Of a stretch of DNA of 64,000 bases, positions 1 through 9,972 are shown piece by piece. Source of the stretch: Oopsacas minuta (taxonomy: Eukaryota; Porifera; Hexactinellida; Lyssacinosida; Leucopsacidae). The stretch spans positions 744,690 to 808,689 of the forward strand of contig JAKMXF010000354.1 of assembly GCA_024704765.1 (NCBI GenBank). The letters run 5' to 3'. The position numbers were made by a program, and so were the translations under genes. The notes beneath the pieces were generated by a model. It saw only the letters and a program-made list of their open reading frames with translations. It searched no databases and was not told the DNA's origin. Every line of letters begins with the position of its first letter. The stretch's first letter is position 1.

Positions 1-1
1 A

Positions 2-148
2 CTGACTGCTGTTCAGATATCTCAGCCATGGACTCGGCTAGCTGCTGGCATTACCGACACTACACCAGATGAAATTAATCCCAGTGGTACTTTAGATTCT
101 AAACGGAGAGAAACGAATTTTACGTATAAGGATTCTCCATTCACTTAA
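2..148 (+). CDS. 3' end of a gene cut by the left window edge (unrecognised)
   Basis: An open frame runs from base 2 for 48 codons to a TAA at 146-148, with no in-frame ATG needed. The peptide is hydrophilic, ending in KDSPFT, and carries an NFT glycosylation-type tripeptide. I do not recognise it. It is probably the last exon of a plus-strand gene lying mostly to the left, but 48 codons is short enough that chance cannot be excluded. No splice acceptor is visible because the window begins inside it. Confidence 0.35.
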   Translation: MTAVQISQPWTRLAAGITDTTPDEINPSGTLDSKRRETNFTYKDSPFT

Positions 149-323
149 TTAATTAATTGGTGTTGATATTAACTAGTGAATATATTATTACGATTGTATT
201 GTACAGACATGCAACTTTACTTAAAATAGTTTCATATAGCAACTGATAATACTTATAATACCTATAATATAGTAAATACAAGTAGGATATGTACACCAAT
301 TTAAATAATACAAGTACTGTGAG

Positions 324-1904
324 TTATGTTGCCTCTTTTCTACACTTGCAAGTCAAGATCCTTTTCCAGAACTGTCTCACTTCCTTGTTTGTGACAGCAG
401 CCAGGCCTCCTATACCCCATACACATGTAGAGAATCCTCCCAATATGCTTAACCAGGCCTGATAGATGGTTTGGTACTCAGGTGTACAACAATCAGCGGG
501 GAATATAGAAATGCAGTACGTGTAGACATCTAGGTATTTTAAATATTTCTTCTCGTAGAACACATAGATAGACGCATCTAATAGTACTACCCAAATAGAT
601 AGTGAGAATACAAGTGTGAAAATAGACAGCTGGAATACCCACTCAGTGCTGACTATAGTGGAAGTAGTTATTCTGGCTTGTTTGTATTTAAGGTGGACCA
701 TTTTAACAACGATTATGACTATCATAGTTCCATTAAAGAGACAGAATACAAATCCGAGCATGTATAGAGATACAATTTCTATTTCTGATATTCCTGGCAG
801 ACAGAATTCTGGTACATTATTTATTACGTATGCAGTCGATATGGTGCCTGTTACAGCAACCAGAATGAAATTAACTATTATAACGAGTAGAGGTAGTCCC
901 CATGCTAGCACCAACTCAGTGGTATGAATAACATGAAGGTATTTGAAGAACCAGCGAGCTCCCTTTAGCGGGCTTAGCACGATTATTGACAGATTGCTTA
1001 TGGAGAATATATACCACATCAAAAAGGAGAGTAGTGCATAGTGTATCACTGTTCCTTGAACTAGGCAGAAAATAGTTGAATCTGCTCTCGATGTATCAAG
1101 GTTGTCATGTTTACAATAGTATTTTTTAGGCACAATGGCACCAGATAATATCGACAGAGCCTGGAGCAGGATTGTTATCATCATGTAGAAGTTTACTATT
1201 TTGGGAAATTTCCATAAATCTTTGTTAACCCAACTCAACATTCCTATTAGCGTAGCTACCAGTGTAAAGCTAGATCCTAGTATAGTAGTTACTCGGAATG
1301 CCCACCACATAGACCTGCCCCCTGGGGTGAATTCGAGACACTCAGGACCACAATTGGTGTTATTTGGCACGAAATCAACTGGACAGCTGGTTACTAATAC
1401 GGTACTGTTCGTGTAATTACTTGCTCTCAGTGCCGACACATACTTTGTGTACATCTCATATGCCTTTTCTATGTCTGTGCAATTCGATGTTTGTTGATAA
1501 GTTGTGTTGAAGGCTTCGTCTTCAGTAATTTTAGGCGCATCAGCTATTCCGTATACTAGAAACGCAGCTGTACTAAGATATCCCACCCACAGTATAGCCA
1601 GTATTATACCGGCTATGACGAAACTGAAATATAGTTTCATTTGTGATTTCATATATGTTTTGTTTTGTTTATGTTGTCTGGCGTTTAAATAGTTTTGTGT
1701 AGCATCAGATAACCCTCTCTTCCATTCCATTTCGTTGTTCTGTGTACTCGTCTTCGGTTCACTGTCTTCATCCTGATCTATACCTTTATACTCTTCAATC
1801 TCACACTTATCAGCCACTGAATCTAACTCTATGAAGCATTCTACCGTCATATCTTTTTCCAAGTGACTCTTTCGTTTGGAACCCTGCTTGCCTTTACGAC
1901 TCAT
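324..1904 (-). CDS. Frizzled/Smoothened-like seven-pass receptor without cysteine-rich domain, copy 1
   Basis: Single-exon gene of 526 residues, ATG at 1904. The first 85 or so residues are charged. Residues about 90-117 form a hydrophobic segment, followed by a short glycosylated ectodomain (several N-x-S/T) containing CPVDF and NCGPEC. Seven more membrane segments follow from about residue 200. The NCGPEC region, the W..FR start of the first core helix, the paired Cys and the layout of the last helix resemble the membrane core of Frizzled receptors (class F). The large Frizzled CRD is absent and there is no clear KTxxxW motif; the tail has NKEVRQFW. It is clearly paralogous to the gene at 8068-9657 (shared NxxYxMITILxQ and S(R)xAST motifs). 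Ligand unknown. Another seven-pass family cannot be excluded without a profile search. Confidence 0.7.
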   Translation of the reverse strand: MSRKGKQGSKRKSHLEKDMTVECFIELDSVADKCEIEEYKGIDQDEDSEPKTSTQNNEMEWKRGLSDATQNYLNARQHKQNKTYMKSQMKLYFSFVIAGIILAILWVGYLSTAAFLVYGIADAPKITEDEAFNTTYQQTSNCTDIEKAYEMYTKYVSALRASNYTNSTVLVTSCPVDFVPNNTNCGPECLEFTPGGRSMWWAFRVTTILGSSFTLVATLIGMLSWVNKDLWKFPKIVNFYMMITILLQALSILSGAIVPKKYYCKHDNLDTSRADSTIFCLVQGTVIHYALLSFLMWYIFSISNLSIIVLSPLKGARWFFKYLHVIHTTELVLAWGLPLLVIIVNFILVAVTGTISTAYVINNVPEFCLPGISEIEIVSLYMLGFVFCLFNGTMIVIIVVKMVHLKYKQARITTSTIVSTEWVFQLSIFTLVFSLSIWVVLLDASIYVFYEKKYLKYLDVYTYCISIFPADCCTPEYQTIYQAWLSILGGFSTCVWGIGGLAAVTNKEVRQFWKRILTCKCRKEAT

Positions 1905-2479
1905 CTTTCCAAATGATTAATTTACATTTTCCCGGGTTCATACATATTTATACTTGTGATATTGTAGTTGCTTGGATCAGTGATATATGAGCTTTTTATG
2001 ATGTGCATACGTATCATCATAATTATTATATGATAATTGTAATTCAATGCCACGTGTGTTTCTGATAATAATTAGACGTTTACTTCCTTCATTGAGTTAA
2101 TATTTAGACATTTTCTAGAAAACCAGTAGCGATTCCTGGAGGTTATTACTTGTAATTAGCTATCAGTATGCTATATATTATCCAGATTATCATTCTATTA
2201 ATGTTCTGTTCTATAATTATCTTGAACTGTACGTATACAGTTTGATCGACTATTCCTATCGAATTTATCATATAGTGTCTCAAACAATTCAAAACGGAGT
2301 TTAATTATGTAATTTTTAATAATAAATACAAAATTTACAAAAGTTACTCCATATAGAATACAGTTTGGATCAGAAAATTATCATGCACAGTCTTAGAGAG
2401 CATATTTATTTTCCTATTGGAATTACGGGTATTTCCCTAGAATGATATTGACTTTGAATAATTTCCATCTCTGTCACCA
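1905..2479. other. intergenic, AT-rich
   Basis: The stretch between the start of the receptor gene (minus) and the end of the TRIM-NHL gene (minus). It should hold the promoter of the receptor and the 3' flank of the TRIM gene. I see no conserved ORF, RNA gene or repeat. Confidence 0.5.
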
Positions 2480-4717
2480 CTACCAGCCATATAGTAATGG
2501 CTTTACAGGATTTTCTTTGTTATGACATACAGCATAAATACTACAGTCACTCCCAACTGCTAATCCAGTAGGATTCTTAGCCGTTCCTATGTCCACATCT
2601 CTAATGTTGTATATATTATTCGGTTGCGGTAGTATGGTGTAGACCTTGTGATCTGAGTAGGATGAGATGTATAACTGGTTTGTTTGGTCAATTGTTATGT
2701 ACATAGGATCTTGTATTTCCTTCAAGAGACACTTGATCCATTGGAAGTTGTTATCATAGAATACAACATCGTTATTAGCAGTTGATATGATATAAAATTC
2801 CTCATTTGTAATAGCTACATCAACAGGATGTTGTAATATATATTGATTAGAGAAACCCACTGCTATCATACAACCAGTTTTGAGGTTAACTAGCTGGATC
2901 CTGTGGTTGAACCTGTCTGTTACTACTAGCTGTTTCCTGGACTTGTTTATTGCTATTCCATGTGGACTTAAGAATTCACCGATGTCACTGCCATGCTTTC
3001 CGAATTTTTGTAGAAATGCGCCAATGTTTGTGAAACAGAATACAGCGTTAGCAATACGGTCACTAACATAGATAAAATCTTCAAAGCAGCATATACCGTG
3101 TGGACCAGCTAGTACGCCCTTTCCTATACACAATTCCAAACTAATTGCAAACTTAGGGTTTGGAAATGAAGGCAAATCAGGAGTACTTGGTCGCAATGGA
3201 GAACCAAATCTTGGCGTATAGTATCTTCCACTAGAGTGAATAGACTCCTCTTCTAATGGTGATTCTCTAAACTTAGTTATCTCTTCGGGGAATCCTCGAT
3301 AAATCGAGTACATTTCCACTTCACCTCTAGCACCCGATACTATATACAAGTTATCGCCTTGTATTGCAATTCCATTCCTCTCTCCTTTTCCTTCTAGATG
3401 GTTTACTGTTGGGTTTTTCATGAAAGAAATGTCACGAGAGACTGAAAAATGCCAATTTTTGTTAACTTTGATATTATTTACAATTAATCTGATTTTGTAT
3501 ACCCCCGCTTCTAAAACTTCCAATATGTGTATGTAAGAAGAATTACTCTTGTCAAATCTTTCTTTGCCCAAAGTTTCTTTAACAATTCTAACACTTCCCT
3601 CTCTCGGAATTTGTTTGTAAACTTCAACCGATATTATAGAATTTGTGCTAAATGCTACTACGTCATATTGATCAACCGTGTAAATACGCATTTCTAATTT
3701 CCCTCCTTCATAAAGCTGTTTGTCAGGAATAAAATCTATTTCTGTACGTTTTGGATCGATTATTCGTGCTTCAATCGATATTTTGTTTTCTTTTTTATCA
3801 AGTTCTCTGATAATCTTTATTATCCTTGGTGTCATTTCTAACAAGAATGTGACAAATGATGTCATACTCTGCTCTTCAAATTTCTCGAATGAGAGAGCTT
3901 TGAGAATATCCCCTCCTTTCTTAGGACAGAAACTTTTGATATCCATCATAGTCTTAACCGCTCGCATTACCTTGGCTAATTTCTTTTGATTCTCCGTATG
4001 ACAAGTTTCCAACTGCTCCTTTGTTTGTTGACAAGTTGTTTCGACATTTCTCTTAGCCTCGGTCTCTAATTCATCCAGCATCTCTCTTATTCTTGAAAAT
4101 CTGTTATCAATATCTTCGCTAACTTTCTCTTTCCATCTGTCAATCGTTGAGCTCAACTCTTCAAGTTTCTGCTGATGATTCCTGCCCTGTAATAAAAGCT
4201 CTTCACAATTGTCGAGGAAATTGTTTAACTGTTCAGAGACATCTCTTTCCTTTTGGTTCATAGTATCTTTATTTACTTTTGTCAGGAGATCTTGTAATTT
4301 CAAATCATTAGTCAGCTTAATGAAGGAGTGCTGATTTCCATTAAACATAGCACGATTGTGCAATTCTATATCTTGCTCACACCAAAATGAGGCACAAATA
4401 ATACAAAACAGAATATCTTTATCTTCTTGCTCTTCACATTGACAAATAACACAATTACTCTTTTCATTATTGGGCAATTGTGACTTGTGTAGATTCTGTA
4501 ATTGCTGTGCATATAGTTCAGTAAGTGGATGGGGAATTAAAGCTCCAGATTTAGTTGGTATTGTACAACATTTCTCAGGACCCTGTTTAAATGTTGCACC
4601 CTGTTTAAATGTTGCTATACAATCTCCGCAGATAACATGAAAGCACTCTAAGATGTAGCTTGTCTGCTTAATCGAGTTACAATTGATACATAGAAATATT
4701 TTTAATATTTCACTCAT
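2480..4717 (-). CDS. TRIM-NHL protein (RING-like, B-box, coiled coil, NHL propeller)
   Basis: Single exon, 745 residues. The N-terminus has a RING-like cluster (CINC at about residue 10, then CFHVICGDC). Its second half is unusual: a direct repeat encodes ATFKQG twice and the usual CPxC pair is replaced by CC. A B-box-type zinc site follows at about 88-133 (CVICQC, CIIC, CEQD, H). Residues about 145-260 are a charged coiled coil. An Ig/filamin-like stretch covers about 320-430. NHL-type repeats from about 440 end with PTGLAVGSDCSIYAV. TRIM-NHL proteins are typically ubiquitin ligases or RNA-binding regulators; ligase activity is doubtful here because of the RING. It is head-to-head with the NHL gene at 5428. 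Three NHL genes lie in this window, suggesting a family expansion. Confidence 0.88.
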   Translation of the reverse strand: MSEILKIFLCINCNSIKQTSYILECFHVICGDCIATFKQGATFKQGPEKCCTIPTKSGALIPHPLTELYAQQLQNLHKSQLPNNEKSNCVICQCEEQEDKDILFCIICASFWCEQDIELHNRAMFNGNQHSFIKLTNDLKLQDLLTKVNKDTMNQKERDVSEQLNNFLDNCEELLLQGRNHQQKLEELSSTIDRWKEKVSEDIDNRFSRIREMLDELETEAKRNVETTCQQTKEQLETCHTENQKKLAKVMRAVKTMMDIKSFCPKKGGDILKALSFEKFEEQSMTSFVTFLLEMTPRIIKIIRELDKKENKISIEARIIDPKRTEIDFIPDKQLYEGGKLEMRIYTVDQYDVVAFSTNSIISVEVYKQIPREGSVRIVKETLGKERFDKSNSSYIHILEVLEAGVYKIRLIVNNIKVNKNWHFSVSRDISFMKNPTVNHLEGKGERNGIAIQGDNLYIVSGARGEVEMYSIYRGFPEEITKFRESPLEEESIHSSGRYYTPRFGSPLRPSTPDLPSFPNPKFAISLELCIGKGVLAGPHGICCFEDFIYVSDRIANAVFCFTNIGAFLQKFGKHGSDIGEFLSPHGIAINKSRKQLVVTDRFNHRIQLVNLKTGCMIAVGFSNQYILQHPVDVAITNEEFYIISTANNDVVFYDNNFQWIKCLLKEIQDPMYITIDQTNQLYISSYSDHKVYTILPQPNNIYNIRDVDIGTAKNPTGLAVGSDCSIYAVCHNKENPVKPLLYGW
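4578..4613. repeat. short tandem duplication inside the RING-coding segment
   Basis: Two adjacent near-identical copies of about 18 bases (CCCTGTTTAAATGTTGCA and CCCTGTTTAAATGTTGCT) encode the doubled ATFKQG on the minus strand. It keeps frame and adds six residues within the zinc-binding region. Confidence 0.8.
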
Positions 4718-5427
4718 TTATTTTCCAAAATATATAAATGTATCATTTAGAATATTCTTATATTCTTATCAGTCGGCTAATTAGGTATACATTCTAGTAT
4801 AATACTCCTCTGGAATATCACGTTTCAGTCTTGCTATTCACATACTTTTTGATGGTATTTGTGTGTAAAACCCGATTGCAATATTTAAAACATGAAATCA
4901 CTTTGACAATATTTCAGTAGAAGCTCGCACTTGCAACCTTTGCAACATTCGTATTTGAATTACTACTCCCCTCCCCGTTCCAATTGACTAACAATATTTT
5001 TTTGGTATAAACATTATTAAATTGTGAACACAAAAGTAAATATGTAACGAAATACAATGGAACATTCCATTTCATGTTAGAACACAGTCATTAGGTCCTG
5101 GAAATTTGTATATCACAGGGTTTGTATGAACGAGAATCTACACTAAATGAATAAATAGCATATAGTTGCTACTGATCTAACGTGATAGGCGAATACGCAA
5201 TTATATAATCAAGTGATGGAATATGAACCATTCCGCAACAGAAAGTTCTATAATATATTTCACAATTCTAACGTATTCTGTCGCAATCTTGCTCCTAATG
5301 GTACCAGTTATGCAATGTCGTATAGATGATGCAATATGGCCAGCTCAGCGATCATATTCTAGTACTAGCATCAAGCATAAATACTTAGTCTTCTAAACAT
5401 TTATTGTTCTTAATTCCGTTTAAATTT
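4718..5427. promoter_or_regulatory. divergent intergenic region between two NHL-family genes
   Basis: About 710 bases between the start codons of the TRIM-NHL gene (minus) and the NHL gene (plus). It must contain both promoters. It is AT-rich; I could not pick out a defined element. Confidence 0.45.
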
Positions 5428-6669
5428 ATGGCTTATTCAGTTCCTGCTTCGGATATTCTAACCGCTATTAATATAGCACGTACACAAGTCAGAGAGAATG
5501 TATCTCGAGGAGTCGAGTTCTTGCGGGAAAGGGAGAGAGTTCTGCTAAGTTATTTGCAGTGTCTTGAAGAAGCATACATTGAAGACAGAGCGCGGAGAGA
5601 CTTTGAACTGCAAGAACTTCTTATATCAAGAGAACAAAATCTTGAAATATTGAAATGCAACAAACATGAAAATACGTTGAAATATATTCTACAAGATTTA
5701 GATGATAGAATTACTGAACTCGATGTTAACAACGAACAACTACATTTGGAATGGGACTGTAAGTTAGAAAGCAGAATACACAGTGCTGGGAGATTCGTAT
5801 TGAATGGGGGAAGGACAATGTCATACCATTACAAGTCTAAACGAACTCCTGTACAAGTATTTGGACGTCATAATCAAGATAGATCGCAAGTAATGGAACA
5901 AGAATTTTTATACCCAAATGCAATCGCTATTGATCCGCTAACTAACTTTATTTATGTGTGTGATACAGGGAGAAACAGAATACAGGTATTTGATAGAACT
6001 TCTCAATTTCTATTTAAATTTAGCGAACTAATGAGCACACCATTTGGTATATGTATTCATGCTAACAGAGTATATGTAACTCAAATGATGTCAAATATTA
6101 TTACAGTGTATGGAGTCGGTGGTAAACTAATCGCATCAACTGAGAAAGGGGAGGGTAACAATTTCCAATTGAGCTCTCCTAAAGGTATAACAGTTTGCAA
6201 GATTACTGGATATATCTATGTATGTGATTACACTAATAAACGCATTATTATTTTGAACCAAGAACTCTGCTATCAATCTTCTATCCAATGTGATTCATTT
6301 CCTGATGACATCAAGCTAACAGAACTCGAAATATTCCTGTTAGAGTGTGCAGATCCCTGTATTTCAATATACAAGAGACATGGCATACACAGCCATCAGT
6401 TAGTAGGGCGGGTAATCCCATACGGTATGGGTAAACTGGTACTGGAATCCTTCAATTTTTTTCTTGACCATGAAGAGAATATTCTCATTACTGATACTAA
6501 GTCTCACAATGTTTTGGTATTTTCCAGGAGAGGAAGTCTTATTCACACGTTTGGTACTTTTGGACAAGCTGCTGGTGAATTTATTTGCCCCAAAGGGATT
6601 TGTGTAGATTCAGAAGGAAGAATTCTGGTTGCATCACAGAATCCAAATTATTGTATTCAATTCTTCTGA
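5428..6669 (+). CDS. NHL-repeat protein with N-terminal coiled coil, no RING or B-box
   Basis: Single exon; the first ATG in frame is at 5428 (MAYSVPASD), giving 413 residues. Residues about 20-115 are charged and helical (LQCLEEAYIEDRARRDFELQ), consistent with a coiled coil. From about 125 there are NHL-type repeats: YPNAIAIDPLTNFIYVCDTG..RIQVFD, SPKGITVCKITGYIYVCDY and a final CPKGICVDSEGRILVASQ. The layout matches the C-terminal half of TRIM-NHL proteins with the zinc domains missing, so it cannot itself be a RING ligase. It is divergent from the TRIM-NHL gene and resembles the nested gene at 49288. Partner and function unknown. Confidence 0.82.
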   Translation: MAYSVPASDILTAINIARTQVRENVSRGVEFLRERERVLLSYLQCLEEAYIEDRARRDFELQELLISREQNLEILKCNKHENTLKYILQDLDDRITELDVNNEQLHLEWDCKLESRIHSAGRFVLNGGRTMSYHYKSKRTPVQVFGRHNQDRSQVMEQEFLYPNAIAIDPLTNFIYVCDTGRNRIQVFDRTSQFLFKFSELMSTPFGICIHANRVYVTQMMSNIITVYGVGGKLIASTEKGEGNNFQLSSPKGITVCKITGYIYVCDYTNKRIIILNQELCYQSSIQCDSFPDDIKLTELEIFLLECADPCISIYKRHGIHSHQLVGRVIPYGMGKLVLESFNFFLDHEENILITDTKSHNVLVFSRRGSLIHTFGTFGQAAGEFICPKGICVDSEGRILVASQNPNYCIQFF

Positions 6670-7034
6670 ATGGGAAATTAACAATAATAAAATATAGTAA
6701 TACGTATTCTAAGCACTTAGTCAACGAAATATTTACAATAATTATATAAATCAATATGCTAAAGATATTCTTAGTAATTCATTCACTGATTAGGGAATGA
6801 CCTTGCAATATATTAGCTCAAGAACTTCTGTATAGGCCAGAGCTCTGCAGCAGAACTAGCAATAAACATCCCATATTTATGTAAATTTCAAATATAAGAT
6901 CACTAATTCTAATTTTCCACCTACACAGAGTGGGCACATAACTGACATAAGGAAATACATTCGAATAGCATTTAGTTACTCCCTAACTATATTAATACTT
7001 ATATAGTTAATAATATTATATTTATTTGAGTTAG
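6670..7034. other. intergenic, AT-rich
   Basis: Between the NHL gene and TMCO1, both on plus. It ends in TTTGAGTTAG directly before the TMCO1 ATG. Nothing else recognised. Confidence 0.45.
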
Positions 7035-7604
7035 ATGATAGGATATTCTCTGATAATTCTAGTGATAGCATTTCTTACAGCCTGTCTGTCTGAGCTGACG
7101 TTATACTTCCTAGTGTATAGAACTGAACACTACAAGAAGTTAAAGCTAACGCTAGAGAGACAAGCTAAGAAATTGGAGAAGAAAAAGGAGTCTGCAGCAT
7201 GGACAGCTAAACCAGGAGTTAACCAGAAGAAAAAGTTGGAGAAGACAGAGGAGAAGCTTCAAGTTGATAACCGAGAGATAAATATGATCAAAACCAAATC
7301 TATGGTAATTCTAGGATTCACTTTCACTGCATTACTTGGGATGTTCAATCAGATATTTGATGCCGTGGTTGTAGCCAGACTGCCTTTCGAGCCAATACCG
7401 TTTATACAAGGGCTTACACATAGGAATTTAATGGGCAGTGATATGCAAGATTGTTCCTTCATTTTCCTTTACATACTAAGCACAATGGCTATCAGAGAGA
7501 ATTTACAGAAATTGACTGGATTTGGTCCCTCTAGAGCAGTGGGGAGATTGGGAGGAAGTATGTGGCAACCTTCAGGGAGTAACTCAGCTGGAAAATTATG
7601 GTGA
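7035..7604 (+). CDS. TMCO1: TMCO1, ER calcium channel / translocon-associated membrane insertase subunit
   Basis: Single exon, 189 residues, almost exactly the animal length of 188. An N-terminal membrane segment (about 3-28) is followed by VYRTEHYKKLK and a KKLEKKKE-containing coiled coil. A membrane hairpin then carries the family blocks KSMVILGFTFTALLGMFN, GLTHRNLMG and DCSFIFLYILSTM(A)IR. TMCO1 is a DUF106/Oxa1-superfamily protein of the ER. It is described both as a calcium-load-activated channel and as part of the GEL complex that inserts multi-pass proteins. The C-terminus is Gly/Ser-rich as in relatives. The ATG follows a TTAG directly, discussed with the possible trans-splice acceptors. 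Confidence 0.96.
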   Translation: MIGYSLIILVIAFLTACLSELTLYFLVYRTEHYKKLKLTLERQAKKLEKKKESAAWTAKPGVNQKKKLEKTEEKLQVDNREINMIKTKSMVILGFTFTALLGMFNQIFDAVVVARLPFEPIPFIQGLTHRNLMGSDMQDCSFIFLYILSTMAIRENLQKLTGFGPSRAVGRLGGSMWQPSGSNSAGKLW

Positions 7605-8067
7605 ATGAATTTATGTTAGCTTAACACAGTACTGGAATATATTCAAATTGATAGGATTAATCTAATTATTACTTAATGCACCAGTTGCAAATATTTCCTA
7701 GTTACGTATCATGGTGATTGGTATTTTAATTATTCAATGATAAAAGCCCGGTCCATATATAGTTCCATCAGACTTGCTCTGTACGTAAGTAGTAGCACAG
7801 TCTATGGTTAATATTTAATCACAACAATTAATAATTAAGGAGATGAGCGCTACTATACACGTATTATATCTTGTCTACAAATTCTGATGTAATTAGTATA
7901 CTCTAGCATTCTAATGTCTAGAGTTACAGATATATTTTCCAATGCGTAGATATCTCCAATTACATCCTAATCAATGTAGGGTAACTCAATCTTAATAATT
8001 GTTTCTGCCTATACACAGAGATGGACTGCTACAAAACGAAATGCTTCATTATTTAAAGTAAAGTATA
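7605..8067. other. intergenic, AT-rich
   Basis: 463 bases between TMCO1 and the second receptor gene. No ORF, RNA gene or repeat recognised; presumed 3' flank and promoter. Confidence 0.45.
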
Positions 8068-9657
8068 ATGTCTAGAAGAGTCAAGTTCAGTACCAGCCAG
8101 GAGATGAGTATTGAAGAGAAGCAGCAACAAACTAATGAGAAGAATAGAATTAGGAATAAGTTGTGGAGTTTAAGAATAGTCTTCTTTTTATTACTTATCT
8201 TTATTTGGCTTATGTACATCAGTCCTTTACTAGGAGGAATTGAAGGTCTCCTTGTAGGAGCTCTAGAAGTCATAAATCCTAGCGTTGACTATTATAATCG
8301 TAATAACACCAAACATATTGTGTATAATTCACAATGTAACTTAACGCATAAATACACAAAAAATTCTTATAACATTGATGCAAACAACACATTCAATGGT
8401 ACTTGTCCAATAGCATACATTTTCAATGGAACATACTGTGTACCTGAGTGTATCAGATGGAATCCAGGTGGAAACGTGTATTTCTGGATATACAGGATTA
8501 GTACTGTAGTAGGCTCAGCTATACAAATAGGTACTTGTATTATCTTCTTATCAGCCTGGCTACAAGCTGGACGCTCTGTGTGGAGATTTCCAGCTGTTAC
8601 TTCTTTCTACCTGATGATTACTATCCTCATTCAATCGCTGGCTGTGTTTTCTGGCTCACTTATACCAGAGAGGTTCTACTGCAGTAGCCAAGAGCTTGAT
8701 AGGTCCCGTGAAGCTAGTACTATAGCATGCAAGATACAGGGTGCTTTGTTCCAGTATGGTATATTCTCGTTCATGCTATGGTATCTATCATCATTCGTTA
8801 ATTTAGCGTTACTAGTCGCAATCCCCTTACACACTGCCAAGATAATGAAACACAGACATAAGATCCATGTTCTAGAATTCATAATCTGTTTCTTCTTTCC
8901 GATTATTGTTCTTTTGATTAGTTTCTTTGCAGACAGTGACGGACAAGGTTATAGAATTCTTAACGTCCCCGAGGTATGTCTTCCTAAAGACGCTTTCATA
9001 TTCATTACTATCTATCTACCAGGTATATTATTCTCTCTCATCCTTGGGAGCTTAGCTATGCTCATCTTGTATAAACTGTTTACTCAACAATTCGTGTCTA
9101 GTGCTGGAGCAGGGCTAAAGCGTACAATAATAACTGATCTAGCTATTCAGGTTATCCTCTTTCTAGTTTCGTTCGGATTCCTGATTTGGATAATTATGAT
9201 AGATTTTGTTGTTTATGAGAATCTAAAACTTCCCTATAAAGGATTCCTTGATGAGTACATAAGATGTATAACTGACTATCTCGGAAATGAAGCTTGTTGT
9301 AATGCTGTATTCCAAGAGTATTACGCTAGCTGGCTCAGTACATTGGCTGGATTCTGCAGTACTGTATGGGCAGCTCCCGCTCTGCTAGGCCTAGCTGGAC
9401 GAATCATTAGTCAGAAATGTTGCAGTTGTGTACGGGAAAGTCATTCTGAGAATCGCACAGCGATAACTACTACTAACCACGATAGGAGGAACGAATTAAT
9501 CAGAGGTCAAACTTTAAAAAGAGAAGAAAATAATGTTGGATATGGTAACCCTTACCCCGGGAAAATCGCTACCATTCTAACGGAAGATTCACCTAAAGTT
9601 AGTGACAAATTTAAGAAGTCGAATACTGTAGATGATTTCAACGAGGTGCATCACTGA
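8068..9657 (+). CDS. Frizzled/Smoothened-like seven-pass receptor without cysteine-rich domain, copy 2
   Basis: Single exon, 529 residues, ATG at 8068. Same plan as the gene at 324-1904. A charged N-terminus is followed by a hydrophobic segment at about 33-65, then a glycosylated loop with several N-x-T sites and CVPECIRWNPGG, then seven membrane segments from about residue 135. Shared blocks include VWRFPAVTSFYLMITILIQS, REASTIACKIQGA and a late YASWLSTLAGFCSTVWA. The roughly 110-residue cytosolic tail has a CCSC cluster (possible palmitoylation) and many Ser/Thr. It lacks the Frizzled CRD and a KTxxxW motif. The two copies face different directions about 6 kb apart, so they are not a simple tandem duplicate. 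Ligand and coupling unknown. Confidence 0.7.
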   Translation: MSRRVKFSTSQEMSIEEKQQQTNEKNRIRNKLWSLRIVFFLLLIFIWLMYISPLLGGIEGLLVGALEVINPSVDYYNRNNTKHIVYNSQCNLTHKYTKNSYNIDANNTFNGTCPIAYIFNGTYCVPECIRWNPGGNVYFWIYRISTVVGSAIQIGTCIIFLSAWLQAGRSVWRFPAVTSFYLMITILIQSLAVFSGSLIPERFYCSSQELDRSREASTIACKIQGALFQYGIFSFMLWYLSSFVNLALLVAIPLHTAKIMKHRHKIHVLEFIICFFFPIIVLLISFFADSDGQGYRILNVPEVCLPKDAFIFITIYLPGILFSLILGSLAMLILYKLFTQQFVSSAGAGLKRTIITDLAIQVILFLVSFGFLIWIIMIDFVVYENLKLPYKGFLDEYIRCITDYLGNEACCNAVFQEYYASWLSTLAGFCSTVWAAPALLGLAGRIISQKCCSCVRESHSENRTAITTTNHDRRNELIRGQTLKREENNVGYGNPYPGKIATILTEDSPKVSDKFKKSNTVDDFNEVHH

Positions 9658-9972
9658 AGAGACCTTAGAATACATCTCTTCCATTCTAATATATTTTGGC
9701 TTTTTTATAGGATTTTTTTAATATTTTAATTTATTGTAATTATGATGTAATAATTGTGTTTGCCTGATATTAGCTTCCATGTAATAAAGATAGAGATAAA
9801 ACAAATGCATGTGTTTATTACAATACTATTCTCATTAATAAAAATATAATAATGTTATAGTGTAAGGGATTGTCTAGTTCAATCGATGAATTAACACGTT
9901 CAAGTTGTGCATCTATTCTGTTATCAGTTATAAGAGATCGGGGCGAGGTTACGATTGTTAAGTTAAAATAAA
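9658..9972. other. intergenic between convergent genes
   Basis: The 3' flanks of the receptor gene (plus) and IQCE (minus). It contains AATAAAG-type polyadenylation signals (near 9784) and AT-rich sequence only. Confidence 0.5.
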
